A program made the translations under genes and the position numbers. Shown piece after piece: positions 34,929 to 44,266 of a stretch of DNA of 64,000 bases. Location: NCBI GenBank assembly GCA_963749675.1, contig CAVVNT010000001.1:558001-622000 (forward strand), read 5' to 3'. This DNA comes from Roseitranquillus sp963749675. Its GTDB lineage: Bacteria; Pseudomonadota; Alphaproteobacteria; Rhodobacterales; Rhodobacteraceae. Position 1 is the stretch's first letter; each line of letters begins with the position of its first letter. Under the pieces are notes generated by a model. That model saw only the letters and a list, made by a program, of their open reading frames with translations. It made no database searches and was not told the DNA's origin.

Positions 34929-36035
34929 TCAGAGGTCGAGGTCGGCCCAGACCATGTGATGGCGGGAGGCGCGCGCCTCGCCCTCGCCCAGCAGGGCTGC
35001 GGCGGGGTCGCTCGGGGCCGGCCAGAAGATCCCGGCGTCCAGCACGTCGATCTCGGCCGACGGCAGCACGTAGTCCACGCGCAGGTTGCCGGGGCCGCCC
35101 GGGTCGTCGTCCCAGTCTGCGGTGTCGAGCGCGGGGTCGCCGCGGTGATCGGCGCTGGCGCCGCCCTGCGCCTCGGCCGCGGCGACGGCACCGGCGCTGC
35201 GGGGGCGCGGATCCTGCAGGCGGGGATCGGCGAGCAGCGTCGTCAGCGCGTCGGGCAGGCCGTCGCCGTCGACCGGGTCGAGGTTGGCGTCGGCGAGGAT
35301 CACGAACGGCGCCTCCGGCCGGTCGCCGACGAGACCGTCGAGATAGGCGAGCCAGAACCGGGCCTCGTCGCGGTTGCGCAGGCCGTTGCGGTCCTCGGGA
35401 CCGTCGAAGACCGGCGGCGTCGCGTGGAAGGCCCAGATGCGCACCTCCTTGCCCGAAGGCAGGAGCACCGGCAGGTCCCAGTGGCCGGAGGAGGCGAGCC
35501 GCTGTACCTCCAGCACCTGGTCGGAAAGGAAGGGCGCGCCGCCCGCCTCCGGCAGGACCGCGCCCGGCAGGTCGCGCCATAGAAGGTCGGAGAAGTCGCG
35601 GATGTCGTCGCCGATCGGGAACTTCGACAGCAGCGCCATGCCGCCTTCGCCCGAGAAGCGGCCGAACCCCTGGGCGTCGCTCGCGTCGCCGAGATAGCCG
35701 TCGGCATCGAGGTCGAGGCCGGTCGCCATTCCGGCGTTCGGCCGGTGCGCGAAGCGGTGCGGGTAGTCGGAGCCTGCCTTGGCGAAGCGGTCGGCGAGCG
35801 CGGAGACTGCGAGGCCGTCAAGGTCCCAGTCGACGCCGATGAGGAGCAGGATATCGGGATCGACATGCGCCACGACCTGCGCCACCGATTCCACCTGGGG
35901 GTCGCCATCGCGGATGTCGCGGAGGAGGAGGCCCGGGCCCCTGCGCGCCAGTTCGACGTTGTACACGGCAACCCGGAACGACTCGGCGCCCGCCGGGCCG
36001 GCGAGCGCGAGCAGCAGCGCGGCGGCGCGTATCAG
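34929..36035 (-). CDS. Exported endonuclease/exonuclease/phosphatase-fold protein, CTG start
   Basis: A 368-residue EEP-superfamily protein. After a signal peptide (IRAAALLLALAGPAGAES) come VAVYNVELARRGPGLLLRDI (metal-binding Asn/Glu region), PFVILADANLDP (catalytic Asp/Asn) and ASRHHMVWADLDL (catalytic His). Substrate unknown; relatives cut DNA or phosphoesters outside the cytoplasm. No ATG, GTG or TTG fits: the frame meets leuD at CTGATA, so the likeliest start is CTG at 36,035, overlapping the leuD stop. One base change would make a normal ATGA overlap. Confidence 0.8.
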   Translation of the reverse strand: MIRAAALLLALAGPAGAESFRVAVYNVELARRGPGLLLRDIRDGDPQVESVAQVVAHVDPDILLLIGVDWDLDGLAVSALADRFAKAGSDYPHRFAHRPNAGMATGLDLDADGYLGDASDAQGFGRFSGEGGMALLSKFPIGDDIRDFSDLLWRDLPGAVLPEAGGAPFLSDQVLEVQRLASSGHWDLPVLLPSGKEVRIWAFHATPPVFDGPEDRNGLRNRDEARFWLAYLDGLVGDRPEAPFVILADANLDPVDGDGLPDALTTLLADPRLQDPRPRSAGAVAAAEAQGGASADHRGDPALDTADWDDDPGGPGNLRVDYVLPSAEIDVLDAGIFWPAPSDPAAALLGEGEARASRHHMVWADLDL

Positions 36036-36637
36036 ACCCAGGGCCGCTCCGCCGCCATCCGGGTCTCGAACGCCTCGATCGCAGGCGCCTTTTCGAGCGT
36101 CAGCGCGATGTCGTCGAGCCCGTTGAGCAGGCAGTGCTTGCGGAAGGGATCCACGTCGAAGGTGATCGTGCCCCCGTCCGGCCCCGTGATCTCCTGCTTG
36201 TCGAGATCGATGGTGATCTTGGCGTTGGCGCCGCGCTCGGCGTCGTCCATCAGCTTGTCGACGTCCTCCTGCGGCAGCGCGATCGGCAGTATGCCGTTCT
36301 TGAAGCAGTTGTTGAAGAAGATGTCGGCGAAGCTCGGCGCGATGACGCAGCGGATGCCGAAATCGAGCAGCGCCCAGGGCGCATGCTCCCGGCTGGACCC
36401 GCAACCGAAGTTCTCGCCCGCGACGAGGATCGTGGCGTCGCGGTAGGCCGGCTTGTTCAGGACGAAATCCGCAACCTCGTTGCCGTCGTCGTCGTAGCGC
36501 ATCTCGTCGAAGAGGTTCTTGCCCAGCCCGTCGCGCTTGATCGTCTTCAGGAACTGCTTGGGGATGATCATGTCGGTATCGACGTTCATCATCGGCAGCG
36601 GCGCCGCGGTTCCCGTCAGTGTCGTGAACTTGTCCAT
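36032..36637 (-). CDS. leuD: 3-isopropylmalate dehydratase small subunit
   Basis: A 201-residue small subunit that completes the LeuC active site to isomerise 2- to 3-isopropylmalate. Seen: MNVDTDMIIPKQFLKTIKR, AGENFGCGSSREHAPWAL and FADIFFNNCFKNGILPI, all typical. It is separated from leuC by an HdeD-like gene and overlaps the exonuclease gene by four bases. Confidence 0.97.
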   Translation of the reverse strand: MDKFTTLTGTAAPLPMMNVDTDMIIPKQFLKTIKRDGLGKNLFDEMRYDDDGNEVADFVLNKPAYRDATILVAGENFGCGSSREHAPWALLDFGIRCVIAPSFADIFFNNCFKNGILPIALPQEDVDKLMDDAERGANAKITIDLDKQEITGPDGGTITFDVDPFRKHCLLNGLDDIALTLEKAPAIEAFETRMAAERPWV

Positions 36638-36641
36638 CGTA

Positions 36642-37166
36642 TCAGACCTTGTTGCCGAGGCTGCGCAGGAAGAATGCCAGCGCGATCAGCCCCGCGCCGT
36701 TGAACAGAAGCTCGACGCCGAGCAGGACGCCGAGCAGCGCGACCGAGGCGGTGCCGAAGTTCGCCAGGATGTACCCGGCGAGCAGAACCGACAGTGCCCC
36801 CGACAGGAGCATCGGCCAGAAGAACTGGGTGTTTCGCATCCGGAAGGCCAGGATCAGCCGGACCACGCCGTTCGCGGCGAGCAGGATCGTCACCAGCAGC
36901 GCCAGCGAGATCATTCCCTCGAGCGGGTTGAACAGGAAAGACAGGCCGAGAATCGCGAGGAGGGCGCCGAGCAGGAACGACATGAGCTTGGCGCCGACCC
37001 CCTCGTCGCCGAAGCCCGCGATGATCTGGAACGCCCCGGCCACCAGCAGCAGCGCCCCCGTCACCGTCGTCACCGCCATCGAGGCGGCCACCGCGTTGCC
37101 CAGGCAGAACAGCCCGAAGAGGATCGAGAGAGCCCCCAGGACCAGCCACTTCACCCAGCCTTTCAT
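36642..37166 (-). CDS. HdeD/DUF308-family membrane protein
   Basis: A 174-residue membrane protein with six short hydrophobic segments in three pairs (LVLGALSILFGLFCLGNAVA, MSFLLGALLAILGLSFLFNP, PMLLSGALSVLLAGYILANF), the HdeD pattern. E. coli HdeD is an acid-resistance protein; here the role is unknown. It overlaps the leuC stop (ATGA) and ends four bases before leuD, so it is co-translated within the leucine operon. Confidence 0.9.
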   Translation of the reverse strand: MKGWVKWLVLGALSILFGLFCLGNAVAASMAVTTVTGALLLVAGAFQIIAGFGDEGVGAKLMSFLLGALLAILGLSFLFNPLEGMISLALLVTILLAANGVVRLILAFRMRNTQFFWPMLLSGALSVLLAGYILANFGTASVALLGVLLGVELLFNGAGLIALAFFLRSLGNKV

Positions 37167-38582
37167 GCCGCTTCCTCCATGCTGAATTCGCGGATATCGG
37201 TGAGCCGGCCGGTCACGGCCGCGGCGGCCGCCATGGCCGGGCTCATCAGGTGCGTGCGTCCGCCGCGGCCCTGGCGCCCCTCGAAATTGCGGTTCGACGT
37301 CGCCGCGCAGCGCTCGCCCGGTGAAAGCTGGTCGGGGTTCATGGCCAGGCACATCGAGCATCCGGCGAGCCGCCATTCGAACCCGGCGTCGCGGAAGACG
37401 TCCGCGAGCCCCTCGGCCTCCGCCTGCTCGCGAACGAGGCCGGAGCCGGGGACGACCATCGCCCGCAGCCCCTTCCTTATCGTTCGGCCGCGCAGCACGT
37501 CGGCCGCCGCACGCAGAATCCTCTATCCGGCCGTTGGTGCAGGAGCCGATGAAGACGGTGTCGATCTCGATCTCCTTGAGCGGCGTGCCCGGCTTCAGCC
37601 CCATGTATTCCAGCGCACGCTTCGCCGCTGCGACCTTGCCGCCCGAAAAGCTCTCCGGGTCCGGAACGACGGAGTCGATGGCAAGCACGTCCTCGGGGCT
37701 GGTGCCCCAGGTGACGACGGGGGCGATGTCGTCGCCGCGGATGGTGACGACCTTGTCCCACCGGGCGTCGTCGTCGGAGTGCAGCGTCTGCCAGAACGCC
37801 ATCGCGACGTCCCAGAGCCCGCCCTTGGGCGCATGAGGCCGTCCCCTCACGTACTCGAAGGTCTTCTCGTCCGGCGCGATCAGACCGGCGCGGGCGCCAC
37901 CTTCGATCGCCATGTTGCACACCGTCATCCGGCCTTCCATCGAAAGCGAGCGGATGGCCTCTCCACAATACTCGATGACATATCCGGTGCCGCCGGCGGT
38001 GCCGGTGTGACCGATGACCGAAAGCGTGATGTCCTTGGCCGTGACGCCGGGCGCGAGCTGGCCCGTGATCTCGACCTTCATGTTGCGGGACTTCTTCTGG
38101 ATCAGCGTCTGCGTCGCCAGCACATGTTCGACCTCCGAGGTGCCGATCCCGTGGGCGAGGGCGCCGAATGCGCCGTGGGTGGCGGTGTGCGAGTCGCCGC
38201 AGACGATGGTCATCCCCGGCAGGGTCCAGCCCTGTTCGGGGCCGATGATGTGGACGATGCCCTGGCGAATGTCGTCGACGGGGTAGTAGTTCACGCCGAA
38301 CTCGCGCGCGTTGGTGTCGAGCGCCGCGACCTGGATGCGGCTCTCCTCGTTCTGGATCCCGTTGATCCGGTCGAGTGTCGTCGGGACGTTATGGTCCGGA
38401 ACCGCAATGGTTTTTTCCGGCGAATGCACCTTTCGGTTGCTCATCCGCAGCCCCTCGAAAGCCTGCGGGCTGGTCACCTCGTGGACGAGGTGACGGTCGA
38501 TGTAGAGAAGAGAGGTGCCGTCCTCGGCCTCGTCGACGAGGTGAGAGTCCCAGATCTTGTCGTAGAGCGTCTTGCCGGTCAT
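37163..38582 (-). pseudogene. leuC: 3-isopropylmalate dehydratase large subunit, one frameshift
   Basis: Aconitase-fold 4Fe-4S enzyme. Before the shift: TLYDKIWDSHLVDEAEDG, VCGDSHTATHGAFGALAHGI, FIGSCTNGRIED (first cluster Cys). After it: LRGRTIRKGLRAMVVPGSG, RLAGCSMCLAMNPDQLSPGE (other two Cys), TSNRNFEGRQGRGGRTHLMS. The frame breaks at about 37,517: an extra A on the plus strand (T in the gene) separates RIED from LRAAADVL. All else is normal in 473 codons. ATG at 38,582 has GGAGG 6-10 bases ahead. If real, the cell would need leucine. Confidence 0.9.
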
Positions 38583-38605
38583 CGAATCCTCCACGGAGGT
38601 AGTTC

Positions 38606-38621
38606 TGTACAAAAGTGTACA
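38606..38621. promoter_or_regulatory. Palindromic operator, leuC site 1
   Basis: TGTACAAAAGTGTACA: TGTACA half-sites with a 4-base spacer, 24 bases before the leuC start. Shared in form with 38,638 and 57,320. Regulator unknown; a dimer with HTH domains is implied by the symmetry. Confidence 0.55.
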
Positions 38622-38637
38622 ATTTCAGAGGCGGGTT

Positions 38638-38653
38638 TGTACGAAAACGTACA
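38638..38653. promoter_or_regulatory. Palindromic operator, leuC site 2
   Basis: TGTACGAAAACGTACA, perfect inverted repeat, 32 bases from site 1. The word GTACATTCTC that follows on from it also follows the site at 57,320. Confidence 0.55.
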
Positions 38654-38874
38654 TTCTCGGCCGGAGCTTCAGCCGCGCGAACGCACGGTCGTGGCCGGCC
38701 CGTGGAAACGCCAGGGCAACCGGACGCGATCGCCGATGTCGAAGAACCGGATCATCACAGGCTCCTACTCCGGACGGTGCGGCTGGATCAAGCCGGCTTG
38801 CCCTGCGAGTGTGACGGCGGCGGCGGGCCCTGAACCGGACCCGCGCGCCGCGCGTAGAAGCGGGTGGATGACCG

Positions 38875-39510
38875 ATGAACGGGACGGTGGCGAGGTGGCT
38901 TCTTCTTCTGACACTGACCGCGAGTGCGGCTGTGGCGGCGCCTGAGCCCCGGAGCTGGCGCGGCTACGAGGTGCCCGCCTACGAGGTGGAGCGCCGCGAC
39001 GGCGAGGTCGAGATCCGCCGGACGGCGACTCATCTCGTCGCGGAGGTCACGTTGAGGGGCAGCCGTGACGCGACCCTGCGGCAGGGCTTCCGGACGCTGG
39101 CCGGTTTCATCTTCGGCAAGAACGAGGCGGACGCGAAGGTGGCGATGACCGCACCGGTCACGCAGAGCCAGGGCACGCGGATCGACATGACAGCTCCGGT
39201 GACGCAACAGGGCGGGGGCGACCTCTGGACGGTGCGGTTCGCGATGCCGTCCGGCTACACCGCCGAGACGCTGCCGAAACCCTCGAACGACGCGATCCGC
39301 ATCGTCGAGGCGCCGGGAGAGCGGGTCGCGGCACTGCGCTTCTCGGGCTGGGGAATGCTGGGCCGGTGGGATCGCAAGGAGCGGGAGCTTCTATCCTGGC
39401 TCTCCTCCGAGGGTTTGGCGCCGGCCGGACCCGCCCGCCACCTCTATTACGACGACCCGTTCACGCCGCCATGGAAGCGGCGCAACGAGGTGGTGCTGCC
39501 ACTGGATTGA
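38875..39510 (+). CDS. SOUL/HBP-family haem-binding protein, exported
   Basis: A 211-residue SOUL-domain protein with a signal peptide (RWLLLLTLTASAAVAAPEP). Seen: RGYEVPAYEVERRDGEVEIR, FGKNEADAKVAMTAPVTQ, TRIDMTAPVTQQ, TVRFAMPSGYTAETLPKP, which are the conserved SOUL blocks. Relatives bind haem or tetrapyrroles; ligand here not known. Divergent from leuC with the TGTAC operators between. Confidence 0.88.
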   Translation: MNGTVARWLLLLTLTASAAVAAPEPRSWRGYEVPAYEVERRDGEVEIRRTATHLVAEVTLRGSRDATLRQGFRTLAGFIFGKNEADAKVAMTAPVTQSQGTRIDMTAPVTQQGGGDLWTVRFAMPSGYTAETLPKPSNDAIRIVEAPGERVAALRFSGWGMLGRWDRKERELLSWLSSEGLAPAGPARHLYYDDPFTPPWKRRNEVVLPLD

Positions 39511-39677
39511 GGGGCGAAGACGTGCGCTGACGCCGTCGCGGCACGGTTGCCCATTGGCGCTGCGATGCGGGAAGGAGCAGGCCGAGCCGTCTCGAAGAGT
39601 GCGTCCCGCGTCCGCATCGCGCCATGGCCGGAATTCGGACGGGTTGCCGGGCGGGCGCAACCGCGCGATGATTCGGC

Positions 39678-41021
39678 ATGGAGACCGAGCTTCTTCGCTT
39701 CTGGATGTCGCTGCAGGATTTCTGGAGCTTCGTCCAGACGCAGGTCATGCTCATGTGGTTGCCCTCGCGGCGGCTGCAGCTGGTGATCATCGCGGCGTGC
39801 TTCGTCGCGGCATGGATCCTCAGGCTCGTCATGGCTCCCCGTGTGCGGGCGTGGCTGCATTCCCGCGAAGGATGGCCGAGGTGGCGCTACCGGACCATGG
39901 TGGTGGTGCAGAAGCGGCTGCAGCTGATCTTCCTCGCCGCGCTGCTGTGGTCGGTGACCGGGGTGATGAAGCTGATCTTCTTCTTCCCGTCCCGAAGCTA
40001 CCTGGTGGAGCTGGTCGCCTGGATCGCGCTGGCCTGGCTGATCGTCAGCGTGGCGGCACGGCTGATCCGCAACTTCGTGCTGCGGCGCATCGTGATGTGG
40101 GCGGTCGGGGTCTGGGTGACGCTCTACTATCTGGGGCTGGTCGACGAGACGACGGCGTTTCTCGACCGCATCGCGCTCGAGGTCGGCCAGTTCCGGATGT
40201 CGGTCCTGACCGTGATCGAGGCGCTCGTGGTCATCGGGCTGCTCTTCGTGCTGGCGCGCTTCCTCACGCGTGTTGCCGCCGCGCGCATCCGCGCCAACGA
40301 CGACATCAGCCCGTCGGTGCAGGTGCTGTCCATCAAGCTGATGCAGCTCGGCTTCTTCGGCGCAGCGGTCCTGATCGGGCTGACGGCCGTCGGCGTCGAC
40401 CTGACGGCGTTCGCGTTCATGTCGGGCGCGATCGGCCTCGGGCTGGGGTTCGGCCTGCAGAAGGTGGTCTCAAACCTGATCTCGGGTCTGATCCTGCTGA
40501 TGGACAAGTCGATCAAGCCCGGCGACGTCATCTCGCTCGGCGAGACGTTCGGCTGGATCTCGAGCCTCGGCGCCCGCTACGTCGGCGTCGTCACCCGCGA
40601 CGGCAAGGAGTACCTGATCCCGAACGAGGACCTGATCACCGGGCAGGTGGTGAACTGGTCGCACTCGAACCGCTTCGTGCGGCTCGACATCTACTTCGGC
40701 ACCTCGTACGCCGACGACCCGCACATCGTGCGGAAGGTGTCGGTCGAGGCGGCGAAGAGCGTCGAGCGGGTGCTGAGCCACCGGCCGCCGGTGTGCCACA
40801 TCGTCGGCTTCGGCGACCATTCCGTCGACTACATCCTGCGGTTCTGGATCGACGACCCGACCGGCGGCCTGACCAACATCCGCGGCAACGTCTACCTGGC
40901 GCTCTGGGACGCGTTCCAGGACAACGGCATCACCATCCCGTTCCCGCAGCGCGAGGTGAAGGTGCTGGACGGCAGCCGGCTGGAGACGTCGCGGACCGGG
41001 CTGCGCGACGCGGCGGAGTAG
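39678..41021 (+). CDS. MscS-family mechanosensitive channel
   Basis: A 447-residue MscS-like channel. Extra N-terminal membrane segments precede the core: TM3-like AFAFMSGAIGLGLGFGLQKV with the Gly/Ala pattern of the pore helix, then NLISGLILLMDKSIKPGDVI, GWISSLGARYVGVVTRDGKE, YLIPNEDLITGQVVNWS of the beta domain, and a C-terminal alpha/beta domain ending in NGITIPFPQREV. It relieves turgor by opening under membrane tension. Confidence 0.93.
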   Translation: METELLRFWMSLQDFWSFVQTQVMLMWLPSRRLQLVIIAACFVAAWILRLVMAPRVRAWLHSREGWPRWRYRTMVVVQKRLQLIFLAALLWSVTGVMKLIFFFPSRSYLVELVAWIALAWLIVSVAARLIRNFVLRRIVMWAVGVWVTLYYLGLVDETTAFLDRIALEVGQFRMSVLTVIEALVVIGLLFVLARFLTRVAAARIRANDDISPSVQVLSIKLMQLGFFGAAVLIGLTAVGVDLTAFAFMSGAIGLGLGFGLQKVVSNLISGLILLMDKSIKPGDVISLGETFGWISSLGARYVGVVTRDGKEYLIPNEDLITGQVVNWSHSNRFVRLDIYFGTSYADDPHIVRKVSVEAAKSVERVLSHRPPVCHIVGFGDHSVDYILRFWIDDPTGGLTNIRGNVYLALWDAFQDNGITIPFPQREVKVLDGSRLETSRTGLRDAAE

Positions 41022-41107
41022 GGGCGGCGTCTGTCACGGGGCACGAGGCGAGCCCGCCGCACGCGGGGGCGTTCAAGCGGCCACGCGGCGCGCCGCCGAT
41101 CCGGCCG

Positions 41108-41371
41108 TCAGCGGTTGCGCAGCGCGTCGATCAGTTCGTCCTTCGTCATGTCCGAGCGGCCCTCGATCTCGAGTTCCTGCGCGCGGCCGTAGAGATCGTC
41201 CTTCGACCAGTCCTCATAGGCCGGGGACTTGCCGCCCTTCCGCGACGGATTCTGGTCGGGGTTCGCCTTGGCGTTGGCGATGCGCGCCGCCTTCTGCTTG
41301 CTCGCGCCGTCCTCGCGCAGGTCTTCGTAGAGCTTGTCGTCCTTGACTTGCGGACCGTGGTTCTTGGCCAT
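41108..41371 (-). CDS. Small Rho-N-like domain protein (DUF7218-type)
   Basis: An 87-residue acidic/basic protein: MAKNHGPQVKDDKLYEDLRE, GASKQKAARIANAKANPDQN, ending WSKDDLYGRAQELEIEGRSD and MTKDELIDALRNR, the SAP/Rho-N helix pair that binds nucleic acid. Ribosome site AGGAGG 10 bases before the ATG. Common near stress genes; role unknown. Confidence 0.85.
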   Translation of the reverse strand: MAKNHGPQVKDDKLYEDLREDGASKQKAARIANAKANPDQNPSRKGGKSPAYEDWSKDDLYGRAQELEIEGRSDMTKDELIDALRNR

Positions 41372-41492
41372 TGCGCCCTCCTGGAATGTTCTGATGGAAC
41401 GCGGCCGCGGGACGCGCGTTCCCGTCGAGAGTGGGAACCCTGCGGCGACCGGGGCGTTCTGTGGTGCGATTCCGGATTGTGAGGTTCCCCTT

Positions 41493-42389
41493 GTGACGCA
41501 GGCAGACACCGCCGTCAGCGCGCACGACCACAAGCACGCCGATGACGACGTGTCGGCCGTCGAGCAGGAGGCCGAGGAGCAGTCCGTCTCCGAAGCGACG
41601 CGGCTGTCGGCGCGCCTGATCTACGAAGTCATCCGCCGCGACGGCGAGGAGGAACTCAGCCGCCCGAACACGTCGCTGATCTGGTCCGGCTTCACGGCGG
41701 GGATCCTGATCAGCTTCAGTGTCATCGGTGAGGCGATCTTTCGCGCGCATCTGCCGGACACGTCGTGGCGCTTTCTGGTGGAGAACCTGGGCTACTCGCT
41801 CGGCTTCCTGCTCGTGATCATGGGCCGGATGCAGCTCTTCACCGAGAACACCATCACCACCGTCCTGCCACTGATGGCGCGGTTCTGCTGGGAATGCATC
41901 CGCAACACGATGCGGCTCTGGTCGATGGTCCTCGCAGCCAACGTAGCGGGCGCGTTCGTCGCGGCGGGGTTCATCGTGCTGACGCCCGCCTTCACGCCCG
42001 AGGTCGTCGCTGCGATCGACGAGCTGTCGCACCATGCGCTCGACATGGGGTTTTTCGAGGCGTTCTTTCGCGCCATGCCCGCAGGGGTGCTGATCGCGGC
42101 GCTCGTTTGGATGATGCCGTCGCTGCCGTCGGCGGACGTCATCATGGTGGTGATCTTCACGTGGCTGATCGCCGCAGGAGATTTTGCCCACGTCGTCGCG
42201 GGGTCGGTGGAAATGGGGTATCTGGTGCTCTCCGGCCAGCTCGGGCTGCTGGAGGGGCTGTGGGGCTTCTTCCTGCCGGTGCTTGCGGGCAACATCGTGG
42301 GTGGTACGGTGGTCTTTACCATGATGGCATGGGCGCAAGTGGCGAACGAGCTGAAACGACGCCGTCGGCGCGGGCACGCGCATCGATGA
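41493..42389 (+). CDS. Formate/nitrite transporter family protein (YfdC-like)
   Basis: A 298-residue FNT-family channel. A hydrophilic N-terminus of about 60 residues precedes six membrane segments; RMQLFTENTITTVLPLMAR is the conserved LFTENT block and GNIVGGTVVFTMMAWAQV the last segment. YfdC-type members have no proven substrate. GTG at 41,493 is preferred because GAGG lies 8 bases ahead. Confidence 0.86.
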   Translation: MTQADTAVSAHDHKHADDDVSAVEQEAEEQSVSEATRLSARLIYEVIRRDGEEELSRPNTSLIWSGFTAGILISFSVIGEAIFRAHLPDTSWRFLVENLGYSLGFLLVIMGRMQLFTENTITTVLPLMARFCWECIRNTMRLWSMVLAANVAGAFVAAGFIVLTPAFTPEVVAAIDELSHHALDMGFFEAFFRAMPAGVLIAALVWMMPSLPSADVIMVVIFTWLIAAGDFAHVVAGSVEMGYLVLSGQLGLLEGLWGFFLPVLAGNIVGGTVVFTMMAWAQVANELKRRRRRGHAHR

Positions 42390-42453
42390 ATGTCCGCTGG
42401 CCCCGTTCCGGTCGAGGCGCTAGCAATGAGGCCGTTGAGCCGGGGATTTACGG

Positions 42454-44266
42454 GTGAACTTCAGAAAACGACTTGGCGCGGTGGTGCTTTTCGCCGGGAT
42501 CGTCGCGGTATCCGATCCGGCGCATCCTCTGGAGAATGTGGGATTTTCCGCTCCCGGAGCGTCCGAGGATCTGACCAAGCGTCTGCGCAACGCGTCGCTG
42601 CTGTTGTCCGACGAAGTGCAGCAGACCGACAACGTGCAGGAGCTGCTCGCGGCCGCCCGGGCGGAATATTCCAGGCTCTTGAGCGTCCTCTATGCCGAGG
42701 GTCGCTTCGGCGGGATCATCAACGTGCTGGTGGACGGGCGCGAGGCGGATAGCCTGTCGCCGCTGGACCCGCCGCAGTCGATCGGGCGCATCGAGGTTCG
42801 GGTGCAGCCCGGCCCGCTCTATCGGTTCTCCCGCGCCGAGGTGGCCCCCCTCGCTCGCGACACCGAGCTGCCGGAGGGGTTCCGGGTCGGGGCGCCGGCC
42901 GAGGTGCCGGTGATCCGCAGCGCGGTGAACGCGGCGGTCGGGGGCTGGCGCGACGCCGGCTACGCCAAGGTCGATGTCGCGGGCCAGGACATCGTGGCGC
43001 GCCACCCGCAGCAGAGCGTCGCGGCGACGGTCCGGATCGCGCCCGGACCGAGCGTCACGTTCGGCCAGTTCGAGGTGACCGGAAACAGCGCCGTCCGCGA
43101 GAGCGCGATCCGCCGGATCGCCGGGTTCCCGACCGGCGAGGACTTCTCGCCCGAGCGGCTCGAGCAGTCGGCGCGGCGCCTGCGTGACACCGGCGCGTTC
43201 CGCTCGGTCGCGATGGTCGAGGCGGACGATCTGCAGGCCGGCGCGATCCTCCCGGTGACCGCGACCCTGACCGAGGAGCAGCCGCGGAGGTTCGGCGTCG
43301 GCGCCGAGATCGAACTCGTCGGAGGGGCTGCAGCTGACGGGCTTCTGGATGCACCGGAACTTCCTCGGCGGGGCGGAGCGGCTGCGCTTCGACGGCGTCA
43401 TCTCCGGCATCGGCGGGATGACCGACGGGGACTATGCCGGCGTCGATTACAGCCTTTCGACCACGTTCCGGCGCCCGGCGACGCTCAACCCCGACACCGA
43501 CCTGATCCTGGGCTTGGAGGTCTCGGACGAGAACGAGCCGGACTACTCGTCGCAGTCGTTCACGATCGGCGCCGGCTTCGCACGCAACATCCGCGACCGG
43601 TTCACCGCCGAGTACGGTATCGGCTACTTCTACTCCCGCGACGAGAACAACAGCGGCATCACCGAGTACAGCCTGCTGACGTTCCCGCTCGGCGCGATGA
43701 CCGACCGGCGCGACGACCCGCTGAACCCGACCGGCGGATACTACGCCAGGACCGATCTCACGCCGTTCATCGGCCTGAACGACGCCTCCGGCAGCGGTGC
43801 GCGGTTCACGTTCGACGGGCGGCTCTACAAGGGCTTCGGAAGCGAAGACCGCTTCGTCGCCGCCGGGCGGCTCCAGCTCGGCTCGATCCTCGGCGCCGAT
43901 CTGACCGAGGTGCCGAACGACTACCGCTTCTATTCCGGCGGCGGCGGCACGGTGCGTGGCCAGCCCTACGAGAGCCTCGGCGTCACGCTGCCCGACGGGC
44001 AGGAGTTGGGCGGCGCCAGCTTCCTCGGCCTTTCGGGCGAGGCGCGCGTCGGCATCACCGAGAGCTTTCAGGGCGTCGCGTTCGTCGATTACGGCTATAT
44101 CGGCGAGAACTCGTTTCCTGACGACACCGGCGGCGATCAGGTGGGCGCGGGCCTCGGGGTGCGCTACCTTTCTCCCATCGGGCCGATCCGGCTCGACCTG
44201 GCGGTCCCCGTCACCGAGTCCGACGAGAGCTTCCAGATCTACGTGGGAATAGGACAGTCGTTTTGA
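42454..44266 (+). pseudogene. tamA: Translocation and assembly module TamA, one frameshift
   Basis: Outer-membrane Omp85-family protein that with TamB assembles membrane proteins and moves lipid. GTG at 42,454; signal peptide LGAVVLFAGIVAVSDPAHP; POTRA domains (SIGRIEVRVQPGPLYRFSRA, VTFGQFEVTGNSAVRESAIR); then the beta-barrel with GSGARFTFDGRLYKGFGSE and RFYSGGGGTVRGQPYESLGV (lid-loop VRGY-like). The frame changes at about 43,315: an extra C between AEIE and SSEGLQLTGFWMH. The barrel then runs to FQIYVGIGQSF. The stop overlaps the TamB start. Confidence 0.88.

Noticed and set aside
33896..38945. Two long plus-strand frames (608 to 808 codons) opposite the leu genes
   Set aside because: Both are shadows of leuB, the nuclease gene, leuD and leuC; no domain is visible.
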